DNA of 40,000 nt from Leptospira interrogans. GTDB taxonomy: Bacteria; Spirochaetota; Leptospiria; Leptospirales; Leptospiraceae. Below are positions 17,761-27,948 of this stretch, in pieces (the stretch's first letter is position 1; the number at the start of each line of letters is the position of its first letter). A program made the translations under genes and the position numbers. Where the stretch lies: NCBI RefSeq assembly GCF_900156205.1, contig NZ_FTNA01000031.1, positions 1-40,000 on the forward strand. The letters run 5' to 3'. Under the pieces are notes generated by a model that was not told the origin of the DNA, did no database searches, and saw nothing but the letters and a program-made list of their open reading frames with translations.

Positions 17761-19839
17761 ATGAATCGTGAGTCCAAAGTTTTTATAGAATCCCCAATTT
17801 TAAAAGAAGCGATCTTAAATACATTCAAAAAATTGCATCCATTTTTGCAGGCCAAAAATCCGGTTATGTTTATCGTATTTTTAGGCGCACTTTTTACAAC
17901 TTGGATCTTCTTTAAAGATTTATATTATGGAGTTTATTCTTCCTTTAACCTGCAAATTAGTCTATGGTTGTGGTTTACGGTGCTTTTTGCCAATTTTGCA
18001 GAAGCGATTGCGGAAGGAAGGGGAAAAGCGAGAACGGATAGTCTTAAAAAAACTAGATCCAATATAATCGCTAAAAAATTGGTAGGGAATAAGATAGAAA
18101 ATGTTCCTGGAACTTTATTAAAAATTGGTGATATAGTTATTTGTGAGGCGGGAGATTTGATTCCCGGAGACGGGGAAATTTTAGAAGGGATTGCAAGCGT
18201 GGACGAATCTGCGATTACCGGAGAGTCTGCGCCTGTAGTTCGAGAGAGTGGAGGAGATAGAAGCGCGGTTACTGGTGGAACCAAAGTTTTAAGCGACAGG
18301 ATTAAAATTTCAATCACCGCAGAACAAGGAAGAACCTTTTTAGATCAGATGATTGCATTGGTAGAAGGAGCCAAACGTCAAAAAACGCCAAACGAAATCG
18401 CTCTTACGATGTTATTATCCGGGTTGTCTTTTATCTTCTTGATTGCTGTGATGAGTCTTCCTTTATTTGCCGAGTTCGTTGCTAAAGAAGGAGGACAAAG
18501 TGCAAATCTTTCCATTCCAATTTTGATTTCTCTTTTAGTATGTCTGATTCCTACCACGATTGCCGGATTATTGTCAGCCATTGGAATTTCTGGAATGGAA
18601 CGTCTCATTCGTTTTAATGTAATTTCAAAAAGTGGAAGAGCGATCGAGGCCGCTGGAGATATAGACATTCTTTTATTAGATAAAACAGGAACAATTACGT
18701 TAGGCAATAGAGAGGCAAGAGATTTTTATCCCGCCAAAGGAGTAGATGAAAAATATTTAGCGGATGTGGCTCAACTTTCTTCTCTTGCGGACGAAACCCC
18801 AGAAGGAAGGTCCATCGTAATATTAGCAAAAGATAAATTTGGAATCCGAGAAAGAAACTTAAGCGAAATGGAAGGTGAATTTATACCTTTCAGCGCTTCT
18901 ACAAAAATGAGCGGAGTGAATTTGAAAAAAGAAGGAAAGGTAGTTCGAAAAATTCGAAAAGGAGCGGGAGACTCGATTCGAAATTATCTGCATACGTTGG
19001 GTCAAAAAATTTCTGCAGAACTGGAAGAAACGATTCAAACAATTTCACAAAGAGGAAGTACTCCAATTTTAATAACCGAAGAAGATAGGCTTTTAGGCGT
19101 GATTGAATTAAAGGATATAGTCAAAGGGGGACTCAAAGAAAGATTTGCAAGTCTTAGAAAGATGGGAATTAGAACCGTGATGATTACCGGAGACAATCCT
19201 TTGACAGCTGCGGCGATTGCCGCAGAAGCGGGAGTGGACGATTTTCTTGCGGAAGCGACTCCGGAAACTAAGTTGAAAAAAATTAGAGAACAACAAGCCA
19301 AAGGTTACCTGGTTGCGATGATTGGAGACGGAACTAATGATGCGCCTGCATTAGCGCAATCGGATGTGGGTGTGGCTATGAATACAGGCACACAAACCGC
19401 AAGAGAGGCCGGGAATATGATCGATCTTGATAGTAATCCTAGCAAACTGATAGAAATAGTAGAAATAGGAAAGCAACTTTTGATGACAAGAGGAGCATTA
19501 ACTACGTTTAGTATTGCAAATGACGTAGCAAAGTACTTTGCTATTTTGCCCGCTTTGTTCGGAAGTTTTTATGCTGTGTCGGAAGTTGGTCCTTTGTCCG
19601 CTCTCAATCTAATGAAACTAGGTTCTCAAAAAAGTGCGGTACTAAGCGCGGTTATATTCAACGCTCTCGTGATACCTGCTCTGATACCTCTGGCTCTTAG
19701 GGGGATCGTTTATAAGCCGTTAGGTGCTGATAGGATATTAAAAAGAAATCTTTTGATTTTTGGTTTGGGAGGAATGGTCATTCCGTTCTTAGGGATAAAG
19801 TGTATAGATTTGATGTTAGGCTTCCTAGGAATCATTTAA
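17761..19839 (+). CDS. kdpB: potassium-transporting P-type ATPase subunit KdpB
   Basis: The 692-residue protein is the catalytic P-type ATPase of the Kdp complex. The phosphorylated aspartate is Asp307 in [12 protein letters not shown], the same number as in E. coli KdpB. The actuator loop has [12 protein letters not shown], with Ser156 at the position of the regulatory TGES serine. The nucleotide/phosphorylation domains include [14 protein letters not shown] and [21 protein letters not shown]. Membrane helices flank these blocks, and the C-terminal half ends with the usual KdpB pair of helices. ATP hydrolysis by KdpB drives K+ passed on by KdpA. It starts 10 bases after kdpA with ribosome site AGGAG and leads into kdpC after 10 bases. 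Confidence 0.97.
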
Positions 19840-19849
19840 GGAGAATTTT

Positions 19850-20422
19850 ATGATTTTCTTGAATATAATTTCGATTTCCATTCGGCTTCTTTTGATTCTT
19901 ACTTTAATTACGGGAATTTTATATCCGATTGTAACTACTGGATTTGCGGAACGTTTTTTCCCGTTTCGATCCAGCGGAAGTAGGGTAGTGATTCAAGGTA
20001 AAATCGTAGGTTCTGAGTTAATTGCACAGAAGTTTATAAAAGATGAATATTTCTGGCCTAGACCTTCCGCAATGGATTACGCTGCTGGAGCGTCCAATGC
20101 AAGTGTGACTAACGTTTTTTTGAAGGCAAAAGTAGAAGAAAGAAAAAAATTTCTACTTGAAAAACATTCAGAACAAACGCAGGTTCCTCCCGATTTATTA
20201 TTTGCGTCCGGTTCCGGACTTGATCCGCATATCAGTCCTGACTCGGCTCTATTTCAGATAAATCGTGTGGCGAAGTCACGTAAACTAACGGAAGGCCAAA
20301 TTCTACGCCTAAAAAACATAGTGGAGGAATCGGTAGAAAAAGGTTATATAGGAGAAAATAGGATCAATGTACTTCTATTAAACTTGAAGCTGGATTCCGA
20401 ATTTGGAATAATATTAAAATGA
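19850..20422 (+). CDS. kdpC: potassium-transporting ATPase subunit KdpC
   Basis: The 190-residue product has one N-terminal membrane helix and a periplasm-facing soluble domain, as expected for KdpC, which assists ATP binding and complex assembly. Family motifs are [43 protein letters not shown] and QINRVAKSR. Ribosome site AAGGAG is 6 bases upstream. The stop overlaps the start of kdpD by four bases (ATGA), so translation of pump and sensor is coupled. Confidence 0.95.
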
Positions 20423-23031
20423 TTAAAGATACTCGTTTAGATCCGGACGAGTTGCTTCGTAAGATCCAAAAAGAAGAACAAAAAGAGATTTCCGGAAGAC
20501 TCAAAGTGTTTTTTGGAATGGTTGCGGGTGTGGGCAAAACCTACGCGATGTTAAACGCCGCTCGAGGACTTAAAAAAGAAGGTGTAGATGTAGTGGTAGG
20601 TTACATAGAGACACATGGCCGAAAAGAAACCGAAGAACTTTTAAAAGGTTTGGAAATACTACCTAGAAAAAAGATAGAACATAGGGAGATCGAATTCGAA
20701 GAGATGGATATAGATTCCATTCTCAGACGAAAGCCGGAAGTGGTGTTGGTGGATGAGTTTGCACATACAAACATTCCAGGCAGCAGACACGTAAAACGGT
20801 ATCAGGACGTGATTGAAATTCTAAATCATAGTATTAATGTATTCACGACTTTGAATGTTCAACATTTAGAAAGTCAAGTGGAGTCTGTAGAAAAAAATAC
20901 TTCTGTAAAAATTAGAGAAACGATTCCAGATTCTATATTGGATATGGCAGATGAAATCGTATTGATTGATCTTTCGCCGGATGATCTTAGAAAACGCCTT
21001 CAGGAAGGCAAGGTGTACGTACCTGAAAAAGCGAACTTAGCGGGAGATTATTTTTTTAAGAAGGAAAACTTGACCTTTTTGCGTGAAACCGCACTCAATT
21101 ACACGGCAAGACACGTCAATGTAGCTCTGGATTCAGAAAAGTTTAGAGAAAAAATTTTAGTGTCGATCGGTTCTAACCCTAATTCTTACTCTTTGTTACG
21201 TTATGCGAAACGACTTGCTTATGAGAGAAATGGAGAATTGTTTGCTATCTACAATCAAACGAGAGAAAATCTTACCAAGGAAAACTTAAGTCAACTCGAG
21301 AAAAATTTAAGTTTTGCCAGAGAATTAGGATGTGAAATTCTTTACGCAGCAGACGAAGATACTGCGGAAGCAATTTTAAGAATTTCCGGACAAAAGAGCA
21401 TAACGCGCGTAGTGATAGAAAAATCTGATACAAATTGGTGGTGGAGATGGAATTCAACAGCTTCTAAATTGGCTAGGATTCCTTCTAATTTCGAACTTTG
21501 TTTAGTTCCATATTCTTTTATTTCTGGAGAAGAATCCGTTTTAAATCGGTTTTTAAGAACTTCTTCGGGAGGAAAACAATACTTAACGTCTTTAACTTTG
21601 ATATTGTTGGCTACTTGTATCAGTTTATTTTTGGAACCGATTGCTGGCTATTGGAGTATTTCCTTACTCTATTTATTTTTTGTTTCGGGAATTGGATCTT
21701 TTTTTTCCAAAGGACCTACGGTACTTGCAGGATTATTGTCCGGAATTTTCTGGGATTTTTTATTCATTCCACCCAGATATACTTTTTTTATAGAGAAGTT
21801 GGAAGACGTACTTATGTTTGGCGCTTTTCTTTTTATATCTATCATCATAGGAAATGTTACTTCTAGATTAAGACAAAAAGAAAAGGTATTAGTCAATCGA
21901 GAACTTCGCTTAACAACATTATACGAATTATCTAAAGAATTGGGACATGCAAGAGACGTACGACGTATATCTGAAATCGGAGCGGAATATCTTGGAAAAG
22001 TATTTCAGACGGAGATAGTTATACTTTTAGAAAATCAAGGAAACATAGATTTTAATTCTTCCAGGGCCGGAAATTTTTTTCCTGATCCAAAAGAAACTGC
22101 TGTTTCTAACTGGGTGTATAAAAATAAAATTCCCGCAGGAAAATTTACGGATACGTTATCCTTATCTTTAGGAACTTATTTTCCTATGATCGCTCCAGGT
22201 AAAGTGATAGGAGTGATCGGAGTCGTTTTAAATGAAAGATTGAACTTGGATCAAGAAAATCTTTTGCTTACGATGGGAAATCAGATAGCTCTTGCGCTTG
22301 AAAGGGAACTGTTGTCTGAAGAAACCAGGACTAGATACTTGGCTAATCAATCTGAAAGACTTTATACGATTATATTTAATTCTTTATCTCACGAATTAAA
22401 AACGCCACTTTCTTCGATCCGGGGAGCGGTGACTGCATTATTAGAGCCGGAGATAGAAAATTCCAGGGAAGCTAGAGTCGAATTGTTAAACGAAATCAAC
22501 GAAAGTAGTATGATTCTCAATCTATTATTGGGAAATTTATTGGACATGAGTCGTTACGAATCTGGTTTTTTAAAATTGAGAATGGATTGGCACGATCCAT
22601 CTGATCTGATTCACGTAGTAGTAAGAAGATTGAGGCAAACGGTAAAAAATAGTCATTGTGTGATTCATCTACCGGAAAATCCGGTACCAACTTGGATGGA
22701 TTTTACATTGATGGAACAAGCGCTTTTTAACGTAGTATTCAATGCGGTTCAGATTTCACCCGAGGGCACTCCGGTTTTTATAGAACTTATATGCAGAAAA
22801 GATAAAATACAATATATTGTAGAGGACGAGGGGCCAGGAATTCCCAAGGAAGATCTTGAAAAGATATTCGAAAAGTTTTATAGAAGTAAAAATAGAAATC
22901 ACGTAGGAAGTGGTCTAGGGCTTTCGATTAGCAAATCTATTGTGGAAACACACGGAGGTACTTTAACCGCAGAAAATAGAATAATAGTAGGGGCCAGGTT
23001 TTGTATCGAAATTCCGATCAAATCGAGTTAA
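20419..23031 (+). CDS. kdpD: osmosensitive K+ channel sensor histidine kinase KdpD
   Basis: The 870-residue protein (E. coli KdpD 894) has the full architecture. An N-terminal KdpD domain carries Walker [10 protein letters not shown] (33-41) and [15 protein letters not shown] universal-stress-protein-like segment follows at about 245-365. Four membrane helices (DUF4118) lie at about 390-490, then a GAF-like region. The histidine kinase core has the phospho-acceptor His658 in [12 protein letters not shown] and ATP-binding motifs VEDEGPGIP and GSGLGLSIS. It senses K+ limitation or ionic stress and phosphorylates KdpE. It overlaps kdpC by four bases and is followed by kdpE after three bases. Confidence 0.96.
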
Positions 23032-23034
23032 AAA

Positions 23035-23718
23035 ATGAATCCTAAAATTCTGGTGGCGGATGATGACGATCGTATTCGCAAGATGATACGAATCAGTTTG
23101 AACGCTTCTCATTACGAAGTGATTGAGTCTGCTACAATTCAAGAAACGATACTCAAAGCCGCGAAAAATTCTCCGGATTTGATTTTATTAGACTTACAAT
23201 TTCCAGATGGTAACGGGATTACTGCATTGAGGGAGATACGATCTTGGAGCGAAACTCCGGTGATCGTATTGTCAGTTCTTGCTTCCGATCCTGAAAAAAT
23301 TTCACTGTTAGATGGAGGGGCCGACGACTATATTACAAAACCATTTAGTATGGGAGAGTTATTGGCAAGAATTCGGGTTGCTCTTAGAAATAAGACTCAA
23401 GATCCAGGGTCTCCTATTTTTATATCTGGAAATTTATATGTAGATTTATCAAATAGAAACGTAAAAGTATCCGGAATCACGGTACATTTGACTCCGACCG
23501 AATATATATTTTTGACCTTTTTAATTCAACACGCAGGAAAGGTATTAACACAGGAACAGATTATACGTCACGTTTGGGGGCCTTTTGCAAAAAACGAATC
23601 CGGGTCTTTGAGAGTTCACGTAGCAAGTTTAAGAAAAAAAATAGAATTGGATCCCTCCAGTCCAGAGTTACTTTTGACGGAGCCAGGGGTAGGTTATAGG
23701 CTTGCAATTCATTTATAA
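23035..23718 (+). CDS. kdpE: kdp operon response regulator KdpE
   Basis: The 227-residue OmpR-family regulator has a receiver domain with acidic DDDD at 9-12, phospho-acceptor Asp53 in LLDLQFPDG and the conserved Lys102 in YITKPFS. The winged-helix output domain is at about 130-225 (LTPTEYIFLTFLIQHAG, VLTQEQIIRHVWG). KdpD-phosphorylated KdpE activates kdpFABC transcription. The likely site is the CTTAAC repeat upstream of kdpF, which is inference. It lies three bases after kdpD with no separate promoter visible, so the regulator is made from the operon it controls (positive autoregulation). Confidence 0.95.
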   Translation: MNPKILVADDDDRIRKMIRISLNASHYEVIESATIQETILKAAKNSPDLILLDLQFPDGNGITALREIRSWSETPVIVLSVLASDPEKISLLDGGADDYITKPFSMGELLARIRVALRNKTQDPGSPIFISGNLYVDLSNRNVKVSGITVHLTPTEYIFLTFLIQHAGKVLTQEQIIRHVWGPFAKNESGSLRVHVASLRKKIELDPSSPELLLTEPGVGYRLAIHL

Positions 23719-24028
23719 TATTCAATTTACATCATGTAATATAAGTTAAGTGAAAATTACAAGACGCTACTCGAAGTTATATAGTAAATACCTGTTCGGA
23801 GTTGTATAACAGAGTGCTCAATCCAATATTTATGCTTTAATCGCTTTCGCATTGGGATGATACCGAAAAAGCGTCAACTGAAACTCTATCACGAAATTTG
23901 TGGAGCTCGATTTTATAGAGACCGGTAGCGGTAAAAGAATATTATTATATTGAAATGTTATTTTGTATAAAAGTATAGAACAGTTGTTAGAGTGCCGCAC
24001 CTTTTGGTGCGGCGAGACATAAAAAAAA
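23719..24028. other. spacer between kdpE and the convergent hydrolase gene, with an 8-bp stem-loop
   Basis: No gene is seen in the 310 bases. A perfect stem GCCGCACC-TTTT-GGTGCGGC lies at 23994-24013, just past the 3' end of the minus-strand hydrolase gene. It is the strongest fold of the spacer. Neither strand has a T-run directly after it, so it may be a processing or bidirectional transcription barrier rather than a classical terminator. The middle part (about 23850-23930) is more GC-rich and resembles spacer repeats elsewhere in the window, only weakly. Confidence 0.5.
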
Positions 24029-25153
24029 TTAAAAAAGAGAAAGAAAAAGAGATGGTTTAGAAAACGGAGAGTTATGAGTTGCTTCCGGATCGGAAATAGT
24101 GATCGCGTTTAAACCTTCTTTAAGATATTGAGCAAGGCCTTGTGTTTCAGACTGACTGAAAAAAACGTCTTTATCCATCCATACAACTTTCAGATTAAAA
24201 CCGTTCCATAAATTTTGTGCAACAGATATTCTAGGGACGGCGTCCGTAGTTTGGGCGGTATAATCTAAACCAACAATATTCGCGGCTGCTACGTAAGGCT
24301 CTAGATCGCTCATCGTTTTTAGTTGTTCGGTGGTAGGTGCTCCCGTAACCGGAACTCCGTTTACGGCGTATTTCGTATTAATATAGAAGTCGTCTGGAGT
24401 TTTTACGAACCAACCAAATTCGGCATAAGGCGGATCGGGAAGACTACCTAAAATTTTTAATATTCTAAAATTCCAAACAAAACTTTTTGCAGAGTTTGGA
24501 TCACTCATAGGAGCGTCTCCACCATACCAAGGCAAAGGAGAAGGAATATCGCTGCCAAGTAAGATTGTGTTTTCGATACCGAATGAGCTCAAAAGGTTGC
24601 CGCCATTTCTATGAAATAAATCTTGTATCGTTTGAATGACTAACCCGCCTGTACTATGACCAACGATGGTCTGGATTTTTTTACCTTCCGTGCTGGTCAT
24701 TCTACCAAGTAAAGCACGGAGTGCATCAGCATAATTTGTAACACTCAACTGACTATAGTTAGCTGGATATTCTGATGTTCCAGGGGCCATAGTGCTGGCG
24801 CCGTGTCCGGGAAGATCCATAATATAAACGTTTTGAGCTTTTCCTTTGAGGATTAATTCTTTTGCCAGAGGTTCAAAAAGAGTACTATTATCTCCAAAAC
24901 CGTGAACGAACAAAACCGATCTAGGCTTGAAAATGATCGGACTACCCGGATCTCTTACGTATTTATAATGAACTACGTTGATTGTATAATAGGTGGTTTT
25001 AAGGGAATAGAAATTACGACCTATCAAATCATAGGTGAGAATTTCTTTCGCATAAGAGGCGTTAATCGAATTTACGCCAAACAAAAAAATTAAGAAACAT
25101 AGGGTGAGTCCCACTTTCCTAAATCGATTTTGAATACCCAATTGAATCTTCAT
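24029..25153 (-). CDS. exported alpha/beta hydrolase (lipase/esterase-like)
   Basis: The 374-residue protein begins with a positively charged N terminus and a hydrophobic segment (VGLTLCFLIFLFGVNSI) followed by NASYAKE, a plausible signal peptidase I site. The alpha/beta-hydrolase fold is shown by the oxyanion-hole strand VLFVHGFGDNST, MDLPGHGAS and the nucleophile elbow IVGHSTGG with its serine. A histidine near the C terminus in EATHNSPF is the likely third triad member. The product is likely secreted or periplasmic and hydrolyses an ester or lipid; substrate unknown. The gene stands alone, converging with kdpE. The final residues are a short Leu/Phe run (SLFLSLF). Confidence 0.82.
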   Translation of the reverse strand: MKIQLGIQNRFRKVGLTLCFLIFLFGVNSINASYAKEILTYDLIGRNFYSLKTTYYTINVVHYKYVRDPGSPIIFKPRSVLFVHGFGDNSTLFEPLAKELILKGKAQNVYIMDLPGHGASTMAPGTSEYPANYSQLSVTNYADALRALLGRMTSTEGKKIQTIVGHSTGGLVIQTIQDLFHRNGGNLLSSFGIENTILLGSDIPSPLPWYGGDAPMSDPNSAKSFVWNFRILKILGSLPDPPYAEFGWFVKTPDDFYINTKYAVNGVPVTGAPTTEQLKTMSDLEPYVAAANIVGLDYTAQTTDAVPRISVAQNLWNGFNLKVVWMDKDVFFSQSETQGLAQYLKEGLNAITISDPEATHNSPFSKPSLFLSLF

Positions 25154-26156
25154 AAATATTTATCTCCCTGTTTAATCTAAAAAGAGAACTCTATCTCTAT
25201 ATAAATTTCTTTGATTTTAATGAAGCGATACGGAAAGATCATTTTTCAGATTATCTGTAAATCAAAATTATGTTTTTTTGAAAATAAAATGAAATTAAAT
25301 TAAGATTGAATTTCATTTTGATTTAAATATCATGATTAAGGCATGTGTATGATGATCTATTATAAATAATGTTGGTATTTAAGTGCTAACAGAATACATT
25401 TAAGTATTTAAATTAAGAAAACTTACATAAAATCAATTTTAAGTTAAGAGTAGTTAGGCGATTATGGGTATATAAATTTGACCTTTGTTTTTATAGAGAT
25501 ACTTTGAATTGCTAATTTAAAAGTTAGGCCGAGGTATAGTTATAACTTTATGTCGTCAAATTGTATAAAAAATATTTTATTTAAAATCGCTTGTTCTTCG
25601 CTTAATATATGTTAGGTGTTTTCTGTAAATTTTAAAATAGATTGTGGTGCATTTTATGGAGATCATTGGTCAGTATTTTTTATTATGAATTCAAATTTTA
25701 AAGTAGGGCTTTTATAAGCTTAGTAGAGTAATACTAGTCTGATACGTAAAGCTCAATGTAAAATATGTTTCACCTTATATGTGTTAGTTGAGTGATCGAG
25801 TGGGTTCTATTTTACGAATTGTAGCGCTTTGTTACAGTGTAAATTTTGTGTTTTTCAAGGATTTTCGGTTTTGCTGTTACTTCATTTCTTACTCAAGAGC
25901 TCAAGTAAATTATAATAGGTGTTTAAATTCTGCGATTCACTTCAAAATTTAGGATATTCTAATTTGATTCTGTAGAAATTAGTAATGAACACAAATTTTG
26001 ATTTAGAAAAAACGTTTAGTAAAATTAAAAAAGGCTGAGGTTTTGTATGCCAGGATTTAGGCATTTAAGTTCTAAATCGAGATTTTGAGTTTCAAACTCA
26101 TTTGGGTTGACTCTAAAAACGCTACATTCTAAAATTGAAAAAGGAGGTCTGTCCAT
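25154..26156. other. 1-kb AT-rich spacer, no gene seen
   Basis: I found no open frame with a ribosome site or recognisable product, no tRNA and no clear hairpin terminator. The region lies between the minus-strand hydrolase start and the plus-strand EAL gene, so it should carry two divergent promoters. Several TATAAT-like hexamers occur but the base composition makes them uninformative. The only strong signal is the ribosome site AAAGGAGGT at about 26141-26149 belonging to the next gene. Confidence 0.5.
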
Positions 26157-27050
26157 ATGAAAGAAGTTTTTGATTTACCACCTAACGCTGATTTGTGGTC
26201 TTCGAAATCAACTTCGACAATCGATACACAAACTCTTTTTTCGTTTAATGAAAAATATGAAATGGCTTTAGAAATATTAACTAAATTCGAAAACTTATCT
26301 ATAGTTGATTCTTCAAATTTGAAAATTTCATCCACACAAAACTACGATGGAGAAATTCTTCCACAGCTGACTGAAATTTTGAAAACGGGAGACTTTCATA
26401 CGGAATATCAGCCGATTCTATCTTTAGAGACGGGAAAAATTTATGCGTATGAGGCCCTAGCCAGGTTCCGTATCAAAGAAAAAAATATTTGTCCGGAGTT
26501 TGTATTTAACGAACTTCATCAAGATCCGGATCTATTCTTTGAATTTGAAAAAGAATTGAAACGATTCCAAATTCAGAATCGTCCACAAGGTAAACATCTA
26601 TTTTTGAATCTGGATCCACACGTTTGTAAAAATCGTTCACAGGCTGCCGAATGGCGAAAACTTTTAAGTAAGGAAAAAGATATAGTCTGTGAAATTATTG
26701 AAAATACTGATTCTACTTTAATCGAAAATACTCGATTTTGTTTGGATGTTTTAAGACGAGAAAATGTTCCAATTGCACTTGATGACGTAGGTGGAGATCA
26801 GAATCTTTTTTGTTTTAATTTTTTAGAATATTCTAAATTTATTAAGTTTGATAAATGTTGGTTGCGGCTTTTTGAAATTAAGCCATCTTATAAAAATATA
26901 GCTTGGGGTTTTTTGGATTTTGCAAAAGAATCTAATATACTGTGTATATTAGAAGGAATCGAAACCTCTGAGGATTTTTTGATGGCTGCAGAAATGGGGT
27001 TTCCTCTGGCACAAGGGTATTTATTTCAATCTAGGAACGTTTTAGTTTAA
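26157..27050 (+). CDS. EAL-domain protein, candidate c-di-GMP phosphodiesterase
   Basis: The 297-residue protein is an EAL domain (about 75-295) with a roughly 70-residue N-terminal extension of no recognised family. Catalytic positions are present: EAL itself at Glu99-Leu101, Asn151 in LFLNLDP, Glu179 and Glu182 in EIIEN, Asp209-Asp210 in ALDDVGG, Lys230 in IKFDK, Glu266 and Glu269 in EGIET, and Gln286 in AQGY. It should therefore be able to cleave cyclic di-GMP. There is no GGDEF domain, signal peptide or membrane helix. The start is well supported by an almost perfect Shine-Dalgarno AAAGGAGGT about eight bases upstream, unusually strong for this window. It is monocistronic between long spacers. 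Confidence 0.87.
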   Translation: MKEVFDLPPNADLWSSKSTSTIDTQTLFSFNEKYEMALEILTKFENLSIVDSSNLKISSTQNYDGEILPQLTEILKTGDFHTEYQPILSLETGKIYAYEALARFRIKEKNICPEFVFNELHQDPDLFFEFEKELKRFQIQNRPQGKHLFLNLDPHVCKNRSQAAEWRKLLSKEKDIVCEIIENTDSTLIENTRFCLDVLRRENVPIALDDVGGDQNLFCFNFLEYSKFIKFDKCWLRLFEIKPSYKNIAWGFLDFAKESNILCILEGIETSEDFLMAAEMGFPLAQGYLFQSRNVLV

Positions 27051-27170
27051 AATTTAATTTCGGGTGAATTACTACGAAAGTTGAGCGTTGTTTCTTTCTA
27101 TTATAATATAATTTTATTTCACCCGATTTTACATTTTAAAAAAGTAAAATATTTTAATATAAAAGATCAA

Positions 27171-27946
27171 ATATTTTATACCTTTGTTTGTTGCGGGATA
27201 TCCGTTATATATGTTTTTTAGTCGTGTGGAGATAAAAAGGAAGAAGATAATTCGGATCTTCTTCTATTCCTTCTCAACTCATTAGGTTCTTCCAATTCTG
27301 CGGCTTCTACCGTTGTTACTTCTTGTAAAGACGCATCTTTTTGTAGAACCTTCGTTGCTACAAATAATGGGGCCGGTTATGACGGAAATTTAGGTGGAAT
27401 CTCAGGTGCGGACGCAAAATGTGCCGCTGCAAAATCCTCTAATTTACGGGAACTTATAAGGCTTTATTAGCCGCAATGGGTACAAGAGAAGCGGTTTTTG
27501 TTGGAGATGGATCTACTCGTTTAGTGGATTGGGTACTTTATCCAAACAAACAATATCGTAGAAGTGACGGAACTACAACCACGTTTACTACAAATGCAAA
27601 CTCAGTTGTAACTGCAAATTTACAAAACTCAGTCGACGTAGGTGCGGAAAAGTTTTATTGGATTGGTGTAGGAAATCAACCAGCAACTTTTGATTGGGAA
27701 GTTTCACTCAATTGTAACGATTGGAATTCTAATAATGCTGTCAATTTTGCGATCGATGGTACGACATCATCCAATGAAGTATTTGCCGGAGATGGGGCAA
27801 CTCCTGGAGGAGCTTTTGGAAGCCATAATACCGGTTGTAACATACGGCTGAATCTACTCTGTGTAAACAGTAAGTTTTTAAAAACATCGTCCTGCAGGAC
27901 GATGTTTTGTCTAAGTAAATTTGTAATGAGTATATATAAAATTTAG
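27171..27946 (+). pseudogene. decayed DUF1554 lipoprotein gene (leptospiral Len-type family)
   Basis: Joining reading frames gives a DUF1554 protein of the kind found in leptospiral endostatin-like (Len) surface lipoproteins: [32 protein letters not shown], then [35 protein letters not shown] and a terminal RLNLLCVN. Three lesions are visible. A TAG stop (27219-27221) lies just before the lipobox-like SCGDKKE. A one-base loss in the G run at about 27448 makes the frame end at 27470. A probable one-base loss near 27868 removes the expected stop at 27871, so the open frame runs on through a palindrome. Related intact proteins bind host matrix and complement regulators; this copy should not be functional. 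Only one domain copy is seen. Confidence 0.8.
27881..27908 (+). terminator. perfect palindrome, probable rho-independent terminator of the DUF1554 gene
   Basis: A 28-base perfect palindrome has arms AAAACATCGTCC and GGACGATGTTTT around a central TGCA and is followed by TTTTG. It lies ten bases after the place where the intact DUF1554 gene would stop, which fits a terminator, possibly bidirectional. In the present sequence the frameshifted frame reads through it. Confidence 0.7.
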
Positions 27947-27948
27947 AA

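Noticed and set aside
23994..24013. Classical rho-independent terminator
   Set aside because: The 8-bp stem is perfect but no T-run follows on either strand, so I record it only as a stem-loop.
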